The notes under the pieces are model-generated. The model was given only the letters and a program-made list of their open reading frames with translations, did no database searches and was not told the origin of the DNA. Made by a program: the position numbers and the translations under genes. Positions 1 to 5,801 of a DNA stretch of 5,801 nucleotides are shown here, one piece after another. The DNA is from Flavobacterium sp. GTDB lineage: Bacteria; Bacteroidota; Bacteroidia; Flavobacteriales; Flavobacteriaceae. The stretch lies in the NCBI GenBank assembly GCA_012032075.1, contig JAAURU010000246.1, forward strand, positions 1 through 5,801. Reading direction: 5' to 3'. Every line of letters starts with the position of its first letter. The stretch's first letter is position 1.

Positions 1-50
1 GAATAAAAGGTTTAATCTGCTACAATAAAAAATATTTTTTTGAGTTATAT

Positions 51-434
51 TTGTATCGTGAAAAAATACTATTCATAGTGGCTTTGTTTGTGCTGGTTAA
101 GCCTGCATTACCAGTATTGGATTATATTGTTAATTATGAATATATCGTATCAGAACTTTGTGAGAATAAAGCAAAGCCAGAGCTTAAATGTAATGGTAAG
201 TGTCATTTAACAAAGGAATTAGCAAAAGCTTCTGAATCTGAAAAACCAATTTCTTCTAACAAGAAAAACACACTTCACCAAGAAATTGAAATTTTATTTT
301 GTACTAAAATTGAAGGCTTAAATTTTGCTGTAAATCGTATTTTTTTGGAAAAAGTAAAAACTACTTTTTATCAAAATTGCTACAACTCTCTTACTTTATA
401 TTTTATTTTTCATCCTCCCATTTTTATTTCTTAA
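51..434 (+). CDS. Small Cys-rich membrane/secreted protein with CNGKCHL motif
   Basis: The protein is 127 residues. It has a hydrophobic N-terminal segment (about residues 6-24, signal anchor or signal peptide), then a Cys cluster with C37, C47 and the motif C47-N-G-K-C51-H-L, then a Lys/Ser-rich linker and a hydrophobic C-terminus ending in HPPIFIS. I recognise this as a small Bacteroidota family of unknown function that often lies near metal-handling genes. The CxxxCH spacing suggests metal or thiol chemistry, which is inference. The only in-frame start is TTG at 51. If the A6 run at 61-66 has lost one A, GTG at 58 would instead begin MKKILFIVAL, a more typical start, so the first residues are uncertain. 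It lies 106 bases upstream of the mbnP-like gene on the same strand and probably belongs to the same copper-related cluster. Confidence 0.7.
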   Translation: MYREKILFIVALFVLVKPALPVLDYIVNYEYIVSELCENKAKPELKCNGKCHLTKELAKASESEKPISSNKKNTLHQEIEILFCTKIEGLNFAVNRIFLEKVKTTFYQNCYNSLTLYFIFHPPIFIS

Positions 435-466
435 TTAGTTTTAATTATTGATTTGTAGTAGCATTT

Positions 467-480
467 CAATAGGACTATTG
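467..480. promoter_or_regulatory. Short palindrome upstream of the mbnP-like gene
   Basis: CAATAG-GA-CTATTG is a perfect inverted repeat with 6-base arms and a 2-base centre. It lies 60 bases before the mbnP-like start codon, in the only gap between that gene and the small Cys-rich gene. The arms are too close for an RNA hairpin, so if functional it would be a protein-binding operator. In such AT-rich DNA chance is quite possible. No convincing TAnnTTTG promoter was found beside it. Confidence 0.25.
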
Positions 481-540
481 TGTTCAAAATTGTTTAAAGA
501 TTCTCTTTAGGCATCTAACCATATATTAAAAAATAAAATA

Positions 541-1322
541 ATGAAATTTCAATTAAAAAATAGTATCGCTCTTATAGCTCTTTCTTTTGTATTTACTTCA
601 TGTTCAAATAATGATGAAGTTGTTTCAGATGTTTCTGGTAACGGAAACCTTAAATTAGAATTTGACCAAATTTATAATGGTGCAAATTTTGCTTTTAATA
701 CAGCTTATACTAATTCAATGGTGAAGTTGTTAAAGTTTCCAGTGTGAAATACATTGTTAGTAATATTGTTTTAACCAAAGCAGATGGTTCAATTTATACA
801 GTGCCAAAAAATGAGAGCTACTTCATAGTTGATGAAGCTGAAGTAGCAACACAATTAGTAAATTTACCAAATATTCCAGCAGCAAATTATACCAAAATTT
901 CTTTTGGAATAGGAGTTGACCAAGAGCAATTTAATAAAGGAGCAACAGGACAAGGAGACTTTTTAGCAACAGCTCAAGATGCTGGAATGATTTGGTCATG
1001 GAGTGCTGGATATAAGTTTGTAGTTTTGGAAGGTACTTTTTCTACTTCAAACATAACAGATGAGCAATATTGGGTGCATACGGGTCAAACTAGTTTAGAT
1101 TATAATTATACAACTGTTACTATAGATTTACCTGATAATGCATTGGTTAGAACAACAATTACTCCAGAAATTCACATTTTTGCTGATGTATCTAAATTAA
1201 TTGATGGAACAAATAAAATTAATTTTTCAGAAGGAGCAGTTGTTATGGGAGGAGCAAAATTAGGATTAGTAACTGCAAATGTTTCAAATATGTTTACAGT
1301 GGATCATGTTCATAACGATTAA
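541..1322 (+). CDS. mbnP: MbnP-family copper-binding lipoprotein (one frameshift)
   Basis: The gene begins MKFQLKNSIA and has a lipoprotein signal with the lipobox FTSC (C21), so the product is probably lipid-anchored on the periplasmic or outer surface. As sequenced, the first frame stops at 747 and the second is open to 1322. One missing A near 717-718 (TCA-AAT-GGT instead of TCA-ATG-GTG) joins them as NSNGEVVKVSSVKYIVSN, giving 260 residues, a usual family length. Family hallmarks seen are the central MIWSWSAGYKF (W152, W154), YWVHTG (H180), the DYNYTTVTIDLP strand, H212 and a C-terminal DHVHND (H256, H258). In characterised MbnP and CorA a tryptophan is converted to kynurenine by a di-heme partner and takes part in copper binding. 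W152 and W154 are the natural candidates here, by inference. A matching di-heme gene lies downstream. The frameshift looks like a sequencing indel, because the protein is otherwise complete. Confidence 0.85.
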
Positions 1323-1397
1323 TTAATCAAACAGCTCTCGCAAACCCGATTTTATATTACTATTCAAAAGGTGTATAGAAAATATAAATATGAATTA

Positions 1398-1483
1398 TAG
1401 CCACGATAGGAACGGCATCCTTTTCTTTTTTTCTTTCCAACTTCGCTCAAAGTGAAAAAGAAAAGATAAAGTGGATAGCGGGA
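1398..1483 (+). ncRNA. Flavo-1-like structured RNA or intergenic repeat
   Basis: The element has conserved outer blocks, CCACGATAGGAACGGCATCC on the left and GTGGATAGCGGGAC on the right. They flank a long variable hairpin in which CTTTTCTTTTT (1420-1430) pairs with AAAAAGAAAAG (1455-1465), extended by AT/AT around a bulged C. An inner ACTT/AAGT stem (1440-1443 with 1450-1453) closes a CGCTCA loop. I recognise this layout (gaACGGCATCC, pyrimidine arm, purine arm, then taGCGGGA) as a widespread intergenic element of Flavobacteria, and I believe it matches the Flavo-1 RNA motif, whose function is unknown. The name is from memory, while the pairing is visible directly. CCAC (1401-1404) can also pair with GTGG (1471-1474), closing the whole element. 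Strand was assigned by the usual orientation of the conserved blocks. Confidence 0.55.
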
Positions 1484-1539
1484 CTTTTTTTCAACCGAAG
1501 TGGTTTTTTAGTGCTCCAAAAAATACTAATATATCTCAG

Positions 1540-1602
1540 GTTTGCAACAGTTTTTAAAATGTAACATGTATGAAATCACCACTAAAACAGTTTGTTGCAA
1601 AC
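1540..1602. repeat. Inverted repeat A, GTTTGCAACA / TGTTGCAAAC
   Basis: A perfect 10-base inverted repeat has arms at 1540-1549 and 1593-1602. Pairing can be extended inward, because CAGTTTT after the left arm matches AAAACAG before the right arm if a 4-base bulge is allowed. It lies about 60 bases before the di-heme gene and overlaps inverted repeat B in an interleaved order. It could be an RNA hairpin, two separated operator half-sites, or the ends of a small mobile repeat. Confidence 0.5.
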
Positions 1603-1648
1603 AAAAACAAATGAAGATAAGGTGATAACATATGGCAATTTTAAAATC
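1551..1648. repeat. Inverted repeat B, imperfect, TTTTAAAAT...TATGnnATCACC
   Basis: The left arm (1552-1580) contains TTTTAAAAT, TATG and ATCACC in order. The right arm (1621-1647) contains the complements GGTGAT, CATA and ATTTTAAAA. The inner 12 bases (1569-1580 against 1621-1632) match at 10 positions. The 40-base loop contains the right arm of repeat A, so the two repeats cannot both form as simple nested hairpins. The right arm ends only 16 bases before the di-heme gene's ATG, which suggests a leader structure, although a decayed MITE is an alternative. Confidence 0.4.
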
Positions 1649-1663
1649 AAATAACTGTCTCAT

Positions 1664-2706
1664 ATGAAAGCAAAATATATCATATTGCTCATTTTGCTAT
1701 TTTTTTAGTTGTTCCAATGAAGATTCAGAAGAAGACTATCAAAACATTCCAATTGATTTCCAAGTTCCAAGTAATTTTCCTCCTTTGGCTTATGATTTAG
1801 ATAACAATCCCTTGACAGAAAAAGGATTTGAACTAGGAAAAAAATTATTCTATGAAGGAAGATTAGCTTCAGACGGAATTGTGTCTTGTGGTTTTTGTCA
1901 CGAACAGAGTTCTGCTTTTACACATCACGGTCATTCTTTTAGTCATGGAGTAGATGATAATATTGGCACTAGAAATACACCGCCCATTCAAAATTTGGCT
2001 TTTCAAACGGTTTATATGTGGGATGGAGCAACTACGCATTTGGATTTACAGCCTATTATTCCGTTTACTAGTGAAATAGAAATGAATGGGAACTTTACCA
2101 ATGCTATAAATATGATGAAAGCAGATGCAACCTATCAAAATTATTTGCTCAAGCTTTTCCAGATGGTCAAATAAATTCTGAAAATATGTTGAAAAGCTTT
2201 GGCTCAATTTATGGTTATGGTTACTTCGTCCAATTCTAAAATTTCGATAAATACAGAAGAAATGAAGTTGGTGGAACATTGTCAACAGATGAATTAGCTG
2301 GTTATGCTATTTTTAATGAAAAATGTGCTTCTTGTCATGCTACCGATTTGTTTACCGACAATTCCTTTAGGAATAATGGTTTACCAATAAATCCGTCACT
2401 AAATGATATTGGAAGATTTCGTGTAACCGAATTAGATTCTGATAAATACAAGTTTAAAGTGCCAAGTTTGCGAAATATAGAAAAAACAGCACCTTATATG
2501 CATGATGGTCGTTTTTTTACGCTTGAAGCCGTTCTAAATCATTATAGTTCTGGTGTTGTGAGTTCTGCTACTTTGGATGCTTCTTTAAATGAAAATGGAA
2601 CATTAGGAATTCCATTGTCAAATACAGAGAAACCCAACTAATTGCCTTTTTAAAAACAATAACAGACAATCAGTTTTTGACTGACAGTCGCTTTTCAGAA
2701 TACTAA
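1664..2706 (+). CDS. mbnH: MbnH-like di-heme cytochrome c peroxidase lipoprotein (multiple frameshifts)
   Basis: After correction of indels the product is 346 residues. It has a lipoprotein signal ending LFFSC (C16), the first heme site C75-G-F-C-H79, a conserved VYMWDG Trp (W119) between the heme domains, the second heme site C220-A-S-C-H224, and a PYMHDGRF segment (278-284) where this superfamily places the second heme's axial ligand. The breaks are one extra T in the T7 run at 1700-1706, a missing T near 2144-2146, an extra A at 2192-2195, two extra bases (or one missing) at 2238-2244, and a missing A near 2628-2632. The last restores a normal C-terminus, LIAFLKTITDNQFLTDSRFSEY, ending in TAA at 2704. 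MbnH/MauG/CorB-type enzymes use peroxide to reach a high-valent di-heme state and oxidise tryptophan of a partner protein. The MbnP-like product just upstream is the obvious substrate. An ordinary cytochrome c peroxidase is the alternative, made less likely by this neighbour. Confidence 0.85.
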
Positions 2707-2710
2707 ATAA

Positions 2711-3667
2711 ATGAAGAAAATAATATTAGTTTTTATACTCTTTTCTCAGTTTGGTTTAGCCAAAGAAAAAGACTCAATAGCCACAAATCCTTTTTTTAAA
2801 TATCACAAACAATTAGAAGAATTTGATTTTTGTGATGCCTGTGGTTGTTCTGCCAGTGGAGGAAGTATGGGTTTTGCATCGATGATAAATTCAAATTTTG
2901 TTGGAATTCGTTATTTCAATCAATCTTATGAAAGTAATGATGGTTTATATACGAATTCTCCTTGGTATAATGAAGATTTTAATACCATGCAAATTTGGGC
3001 AAGAATTCCAGTTGTTAAAAGCGTACAAATTTCTGCCTTAGTTCCTTATCATTTTCATTCGCGAGAAAGAAACATTGGAACTGAAAACATAAATGGAATA
3101 GGGGATATTACTGTGTTGGCAATGTATCAACTGTATCAAACTAAAAAAGATAGTGCACTTTTTAGTCATTCGTTGCAAGTAGGAACTGGTGTAAAATTAC
3201 CAACAGGTAAGTTTAATCAAGCTAATGCTGGTGGGGTAAATCCAAGTTTTCAAGTGGGAACTGGAAGTTGGGATTATCTTTTTGCAGCTGAATATGTAAT
3301 TAAAAGAAAAAAATTAGGATTAAATACTATGTTGAATTATATAGTAAAAACCGAAAACGAGAAATTATATCGCTTTGGTAATCAAATAAATTATGCTGGA
3401 ACTTTTTTCTATTTGGTAGAAACTCCAAAATATATAGTTGTGCCACAGCTAGGATTTGCTGGAGAAAAGTACGATGATAATTATCAATACAATCAAAAAG
3501 TAAGAAATACTGCTGGAGATGTTTTTTTTAGTAAATTAGGTTTTGAAATAGGAAGAGATAAATTTTCTTTAGGTGCCAATGCCATGTTGCCAATAAATCA
3601 AAATCTCACAGGAGGAAATGTAAAAGCAAATTATCGTTGGAGTGTGAATTTGAATTATAGTTTGTAA
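2711..3667 (+). CDS. Outer-membrane beta-barrel protein ('transporter' family) with CDACGC motif
   Basis: This is the one long gene in the window with no frameshift, at 318 residues. A signal peptide (MKKIILVFILFSQFGLA, cleavage near 17) is followed by a short soluble stretch with C41-D-A-C44-G-C46-SASGGSMGF. Alternating amphipathic strands then run to the end (NFVGIRYFNQSY, TMQIWARIPV, QISALVPYHFH, LQVGTGVKLPTG and so on), finishing in the barrel-like strand YRWSVNLNYSL. I recognise it as the Bacteroidota outer-membrane protein commonly annotated as a transporter or MetA-like barrel beside MbnP and di-heme peroxidase genes. It starts 4 bases after the di-heme stop, so the two are probably co-transcribed. 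The three-Cys motif near the N-terminus could hold copper or form a disulphide on the periplasmic side. A role in moving copper or anchoring MbnP/MbnH is inference. Confidence 0.8.
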   Translation: MKKIILVFILFSQFGLAKEKDSIATNPFFKYHKQLEEFDFCDACGCSASGGSMGFASMINSNFVGIRYFNQSYESNDGLYTNSPWYNEDFNTMQIWARIPVVKSVQISALVPYHFHSRERNIGTENINGIGDITVLAMYQLYQTKKDSALFSHSLQVGTGVKLPTGKFNQANAGGVNPSFQVGTGSWDYLFAAEYVIKRKKLGLNTMLNYIVKTENEKLYRFGNQINYAGTFFYLVETPKYIVVPQLGFAGEKYDDNYQYNQKVRNTAGDVFFSKLGFEIGRDKFSLGANAMLPINQNLTGGNVKANYRWSVNLNYSL

Positions 3668-3669
3668 AC

Positions 3670-3698
3670 AAAAAGGAACTCAATTGAGTTCCTTTTTT
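3670..3698. terminator. Bidirectional rho-independent terminator
   Basis: The 18-base perfect palindrome GGAACTCAATTGAGTTCC (3675-3692) is flanked by A5 on the left and T6 on the right. It therefore reads as a stem with a U tract on both strands. It lies 3 bases after the barrel gene's stop codon and its T run overlaps the stop codon of the convergent nuclease-like gene, ending both transcription units. Confidence 0.9.
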
Positions 3699-4208
3699 AT
3701 TCAAATAAGATGTAGTTTCCTTCATCTAAATTCACATTATATTTTACTTTAAACTCTTTTCTTTTTGTTGATTTACTTGCTTGTGGAGCAATTCTCTTAT
3801 TATTATCAAAAGTGATTAAAGCGTTTTTCTTTTCGTGATTTATAAATAATTCTTTTTTGAAATAAAACTTTATAGTGTTTTCTAGTTGTTTTAAAGCTTC
3901 TTTTCTTCTGTTAGATAAGTTTTCTTTTGTTGCTTTTATCTCAGAAAAAACTACAGTTTCATTATCAAATATAATGAAGTCACATTGACCTCCTTTTTCG
4001 CTATTCATAACACAATCATCATTTTGAATAAAAATTAAATCGTTATTATGATTCTTTTCTATATGAAGATGAAATTTGTTTTTGCTTCTACAAAAATACC
4101 TCTTTTAGTATTTGTATCGTCAAAAACGAAAGAGTGTTTTTCATTAATGTAGCATAAACAACCATTTTCAATGATATTGGGAAAATTAAATATTAATTTG
4201 TCTATCAT
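3697..4208 (-). CDS. Putative PD-(D/E)XK nuclease-like partner of the ATPase (one frameshift)
   Basis: The full-length product is 170 residues, starting at ATG 4208-4206. The start overlaps the ATPase stop codon as ATGA, a sign of translational coupling. As sequenced, the frame breaks near 4079-4083, where one A is missing from an A run on the coding strand (GCA-AAA-AAC restored), and only the part from 4008 to 3697 is open. The protein contains GGQCDFIIFDNETVVFSEIKATK with D77, then E90-I-K92, then Q108-L in a helix. This is the D-(x)n-E-x-K plus Q pattern of the PD-(D/E)XK nuclease fold. E71 or nearby D64/D65 may supply the first acidic position. The N-terminal 65 residues are not recognised. 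No signal peptide is seen, so it is cytoplasmic. With the ATPase it probably forms a two-component nuclease system. The pairing is seen directly, while the nuclease activity and defence role are inferred. Confidence 0.6.
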
Positions 4209-5524
4209 AAATCTAACAGCTTATTAAATTCATCAGAAAAACTATCAGAAACAGAATCAATCATGTTTTCTTTAATTTGTCCTAATTTGTCATCCATAAT
4301 TTTATAAGCTTTTCCATTTTTTAATTGGTAAGCAATAAAATGTTTTGGGTTTAACCAAGACTCTTTTTTTATAATTTTATTGGTCTCTATTGGCTTCTCT
4401 TGCCCTTTATCATAAGCTAACAACAGGTTATTTATAGAAGCTAATATGAAAGGACTGTGAGTGGTTAGAATTAAGTTTTTTCTTTCCTCTAAACAGTTTT
4501 TTACTAAATATTTAATTAATTGGTGTTGCGCTTTTGGATATAGATTTAATTCAGGTTCTTCAACACGAAATTAAAATTATATTTTCTTTACAAAGCTTTT
4601 GAATACTCTACTAATAGTAATATTGGTACAATTGTTTGCAATCCAGATGCTGATTCTAGTAAATCTATTTTTTCTGTACTACTATGGTATATATAAGATG
4701 TTTTACCTTCTCTTTTGTATTTTAATTTTTTATCAATAATATTGAGTGGTAATTCCTTAACAATTTGAATGGCTTTTTCATAATCTTGACCACTTTCTAA
4801 TAGGTGTTTAGGTATTTGTACATTATTATTAATAAGGCCTAAAGTATTTTCAGCAATGACATGTATAAAGTTTCTTTCGGCTGGAATATATAATGAGTCA
4901 AAAGTGTATATTTCAGGTAATATTTTAACAATTTCTTCATAAAATAAAATATAATTTTCTGAAGTTTTTTTAAAATTAATTATTTCAAAACCTTATCAAT
5001 TTCTGTTTTAGTTTTTAGTATTCTTTGAGAAAACAAATATTTTATTAAGTCTGCCATCTTTTGTCATCCAAATTAAAATGGTTTGCAAACTTTTTTATAT
5101 ATTCAACTTTTGTTGAAATTAGAAAAGATAAATCAAAATTTATAAAGTCCTTTAATATGTCGATTTTTTCATTACTTTTTAAATCTTTTTTGATTTTATT
5201 TAGCCAATTTAGACTTCCAAATTTTGTAGATATTCCATCTTTGTAATCAAAACTGTTTATTGAGATATTTTTATTTTTATAATTGTCATAATTAATTATG
5301 GTATCTTTTCTAAGGTAACTAAAAATATTGTACTTCTTCAACTCATCTTCAAATTCTATTCTTTCGTCTCTTCTAAAATTCTCATCTTCAAAAATAGAAA
5401 GAAGTTTAGCTAATGTACTTTTACCAGACGCTTGTGCTCCAATAAAAGTCACCATTTCTCTAACTTCAATTTCAATATCTTTTAGAGGTCCAAAATTTTT
5501 AACAATTAGTTTTGCTCTTTCCAT
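4205..5524 (-). CDS. ABC/OLD-type AAA family ATPase (multiple frameshifts)
   Basis: After correction the product is 440 residues with every motif of an ABC/SMC-like ATPase. These are the N-terminal KNFGPLKDIEIEV, Walker A G29-AQASGKS36, the segment YIPAERNF (213-220) typical of OLD/AAA15-type proteins, a signature ESASGLQ (291-297), Walker B IILISVEEPELNLYP with E323/E324, and the H-loop TTHSPF (H357). The insert between Walker A and signature is Lys-rich and unrecognised. Breaks (+ strand positions) are a missing base at 5059-5062, another at 4987-4990, another near 4602-4603, another at 4582-4585, and one extra base near 4565-4566. Only the pieces 5524-5045 and 4423-4205 appear as long frames. 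No TOPRIM domain follows, so it is not a classic OLD nuclease, and the effector is probably the coupled downstream gene. Such ATPases commonly sense phage or gate a nuclease. That role here is inferred from architecture. Confidence 0.8.
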
Positions 5525-5527
5525 TTT

Positions 5528-5556
5528 TAAATATAAGAAACTATTTTCTATTTCAA
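5528..5556 (-). promoter_or_regulatory. Possible Bacteroidota promoter for the ATPase gene
   Basis: On the minus strand TTG (5556-5554) is followed after 18 bases by TATATTTA (5535-5528), one mismatch from the TAnnTTTG -7 consensus. It ends only 3 bases before the ATPase ATG at 5524, so a transcript from it would be essentially leaderless. The 32-base gap to the upstream gene also allows simple read-through, so this promoter is tentative. Confidence 0.25.
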
Positions 5557-5801
5557 CTATTTCCCTAAATACTCAGCAATTTTAGCATCACCATCTACTT
5601 TAATTTTCATTAAACCATGTTTTGTGATTCCTTTACTTGCTGCATCCCATTTTTTTCCGCTTAAACCCGATAGGTTTTTCAAATCGCCTATAGCAATTCC
5701 TTCATTAGCTTTTAAAAGTTCAATAATATGTTTTTCATCTTCCGTTAATTCAGGTCCTTTTTTCTCAGGACGCATTTGTGGAAAAAATATAACTTCTTGT
5801 T
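5557..5801 (-). CDS. Small winged-helix-like protein, N-terminus outside the window
   Basis: From ATG 5775 the product is 72 residues: MRPEKKGPELTEDE, a helix (KHIIELLKANE), a second helix (IGDLKNLSG), a third (SGKKWDAASKGITKHG) and a strand pair ending IAEYLGK. This is the layout of a winged helix-turn-helix DNA-binding domain. The frame remains open upstream to the window edge (reading QEVIFFPQ before that Met), and those residues look coding, so the gene may be longer and only its C-terminal domain is visible. It ends 32 bases before the ATPase on the same strand. It could be a regulator of the ATPase-nuclease pair or an unrelated upstream gene. I do not recognise the family by name. Confidence 0.55.
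   Translation of the reverse strand, partial: QEVIFFPQMRPEKKGPELTEDEKHIIELLKANEGIAIGDLKNLSGLSGKKWDAASKGITKHGLMKIKVDGDAKIAEYLGK

Larger units (their letters stand above)
1323..1663. other. 341-base intergenic region between mbnP-like and mbnH-like genes
   Basis: No protein gene is supported here. The first 75 bases show nothing recognisable. Then come a Flavo-1-like structured element (1398-1483), a weak AACC/GGTT hairpin followed by T6 (1493-1509), and two interleaved inverted repeats (1540-1648). The gap is unusually long for two genes that act together, and it may hold an inserted repeat or a separate regulatory leader for the di-heme gene. Confidence 0.6.

Noticed and set aside
46..53. 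TATATTTG, an exact match to the TAnnTTTG promoter -7 element
   Set aside because: It overlaps the TTG start codon of the first gene and has no suitable -33 TTG at the right spacing. Transcription would begin inside the gene, so it is more likely chance.
1493..1509. AACC-GAAGT-GGTT followed by a T run, a possible terminator
   Set aside because: The stem is only four pairs with two G-C pairs, too weak to call by itself. It is mentioned in the intergenic entry.
1398..1648. A CRISPR array or insertion sequence in the intergenic region
   Set aside because: There are no regularly spaced direct repeats, no transposase fragment and no clear target-site duplication. Only inverted repeats and one structured element are seen.
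1632..1667. 11-codon frame (MAILKSNNCLI) whose TGA overlaps the di-heme gene's ATG
   Set aside because: The overlap looks like a leader peptide, but the frame is very short, has no ribosome-binding signal, and falls within the right arm of inverted repeat B. Chance is the simpler reading.
2046..2285. 79-residue minus-strand frame
   Set aside because: It is antisense to the di-heme gene, where the + strand codes for conserved family sequence once frameshifts are corrected.
5061..5585. Two plus-strand frames of 61 and 85 residues
   Set aside because: They lie opposite the ATPase N-terminus with its Walker A motif and have low-complexity Ser/Phe/Leu content typical of antisense shadows.

Overview
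The window is very AT-rich. Its protein families, the sparse Shine-Dalgarno signals and a TAnnTTTG-like promoter element all point to Bacteroidota, most likely Flavobacteriaceae (a Flavobacterium-like genome or metagenomic contig). This assignment rests on recognised sequence character, not on a database search.

The left part (about 51-3698, + strand) is a copper-associated surface cluster. In order it holds a small membrane/secreted protein with a CNGKCHL motif, an MbnP-family lipoprotein, a di-heme cytochrome c peroxidase-like lipoprotein of the MbnH/MauG type, and an outer-membrane beta-barrel with an exposed CDACGC motif behind its signal peptide. In characterised MbnP/MbnH (and CorA/CorB) pairs the di-heme enzyme oxidises a tryptophan of the partner to kynurenine, which the partner needs to bind copper. 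The barrel would be the membrane partner. A 341-base gap between the mbnP-like and mbnH-like genes holds a structured repeat resembling the Flavo-1 RNA, followed by two interleaved inverted repeats. A perfect palindrome with flanking A and T runs (3670-3698) closes the cluster and also serves the convergent genes on the other side.

The right part (3697-5801, - strand) reads leftwards. A partial small winged-helix-like protein enters from the right edge. It is followed by an ABC/OLD-type AAA ATPase (Walker A, signature, Walker B and H-loop all visible) and a translationally coupled small protein with a PD-(D/E)XK nuclease pattern (D-x12-E-I-K, then Q-L). ATPase plus nuclease is a common architecture for anti-phage systems, and this pair is the best candidate here for an under-described system.

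Most genes are interrupted by one-base frameshifts, mainly in A or T runs. After single-base corrections every broken gene gives an uninterrupted full-length protein, with no leftover in-frame stops and with all motifs intact. That pattern fits indel errors from an unpolished assembly better than true decay. Genes are therefore annotated over their full reconstructed span, with the break positions listed.
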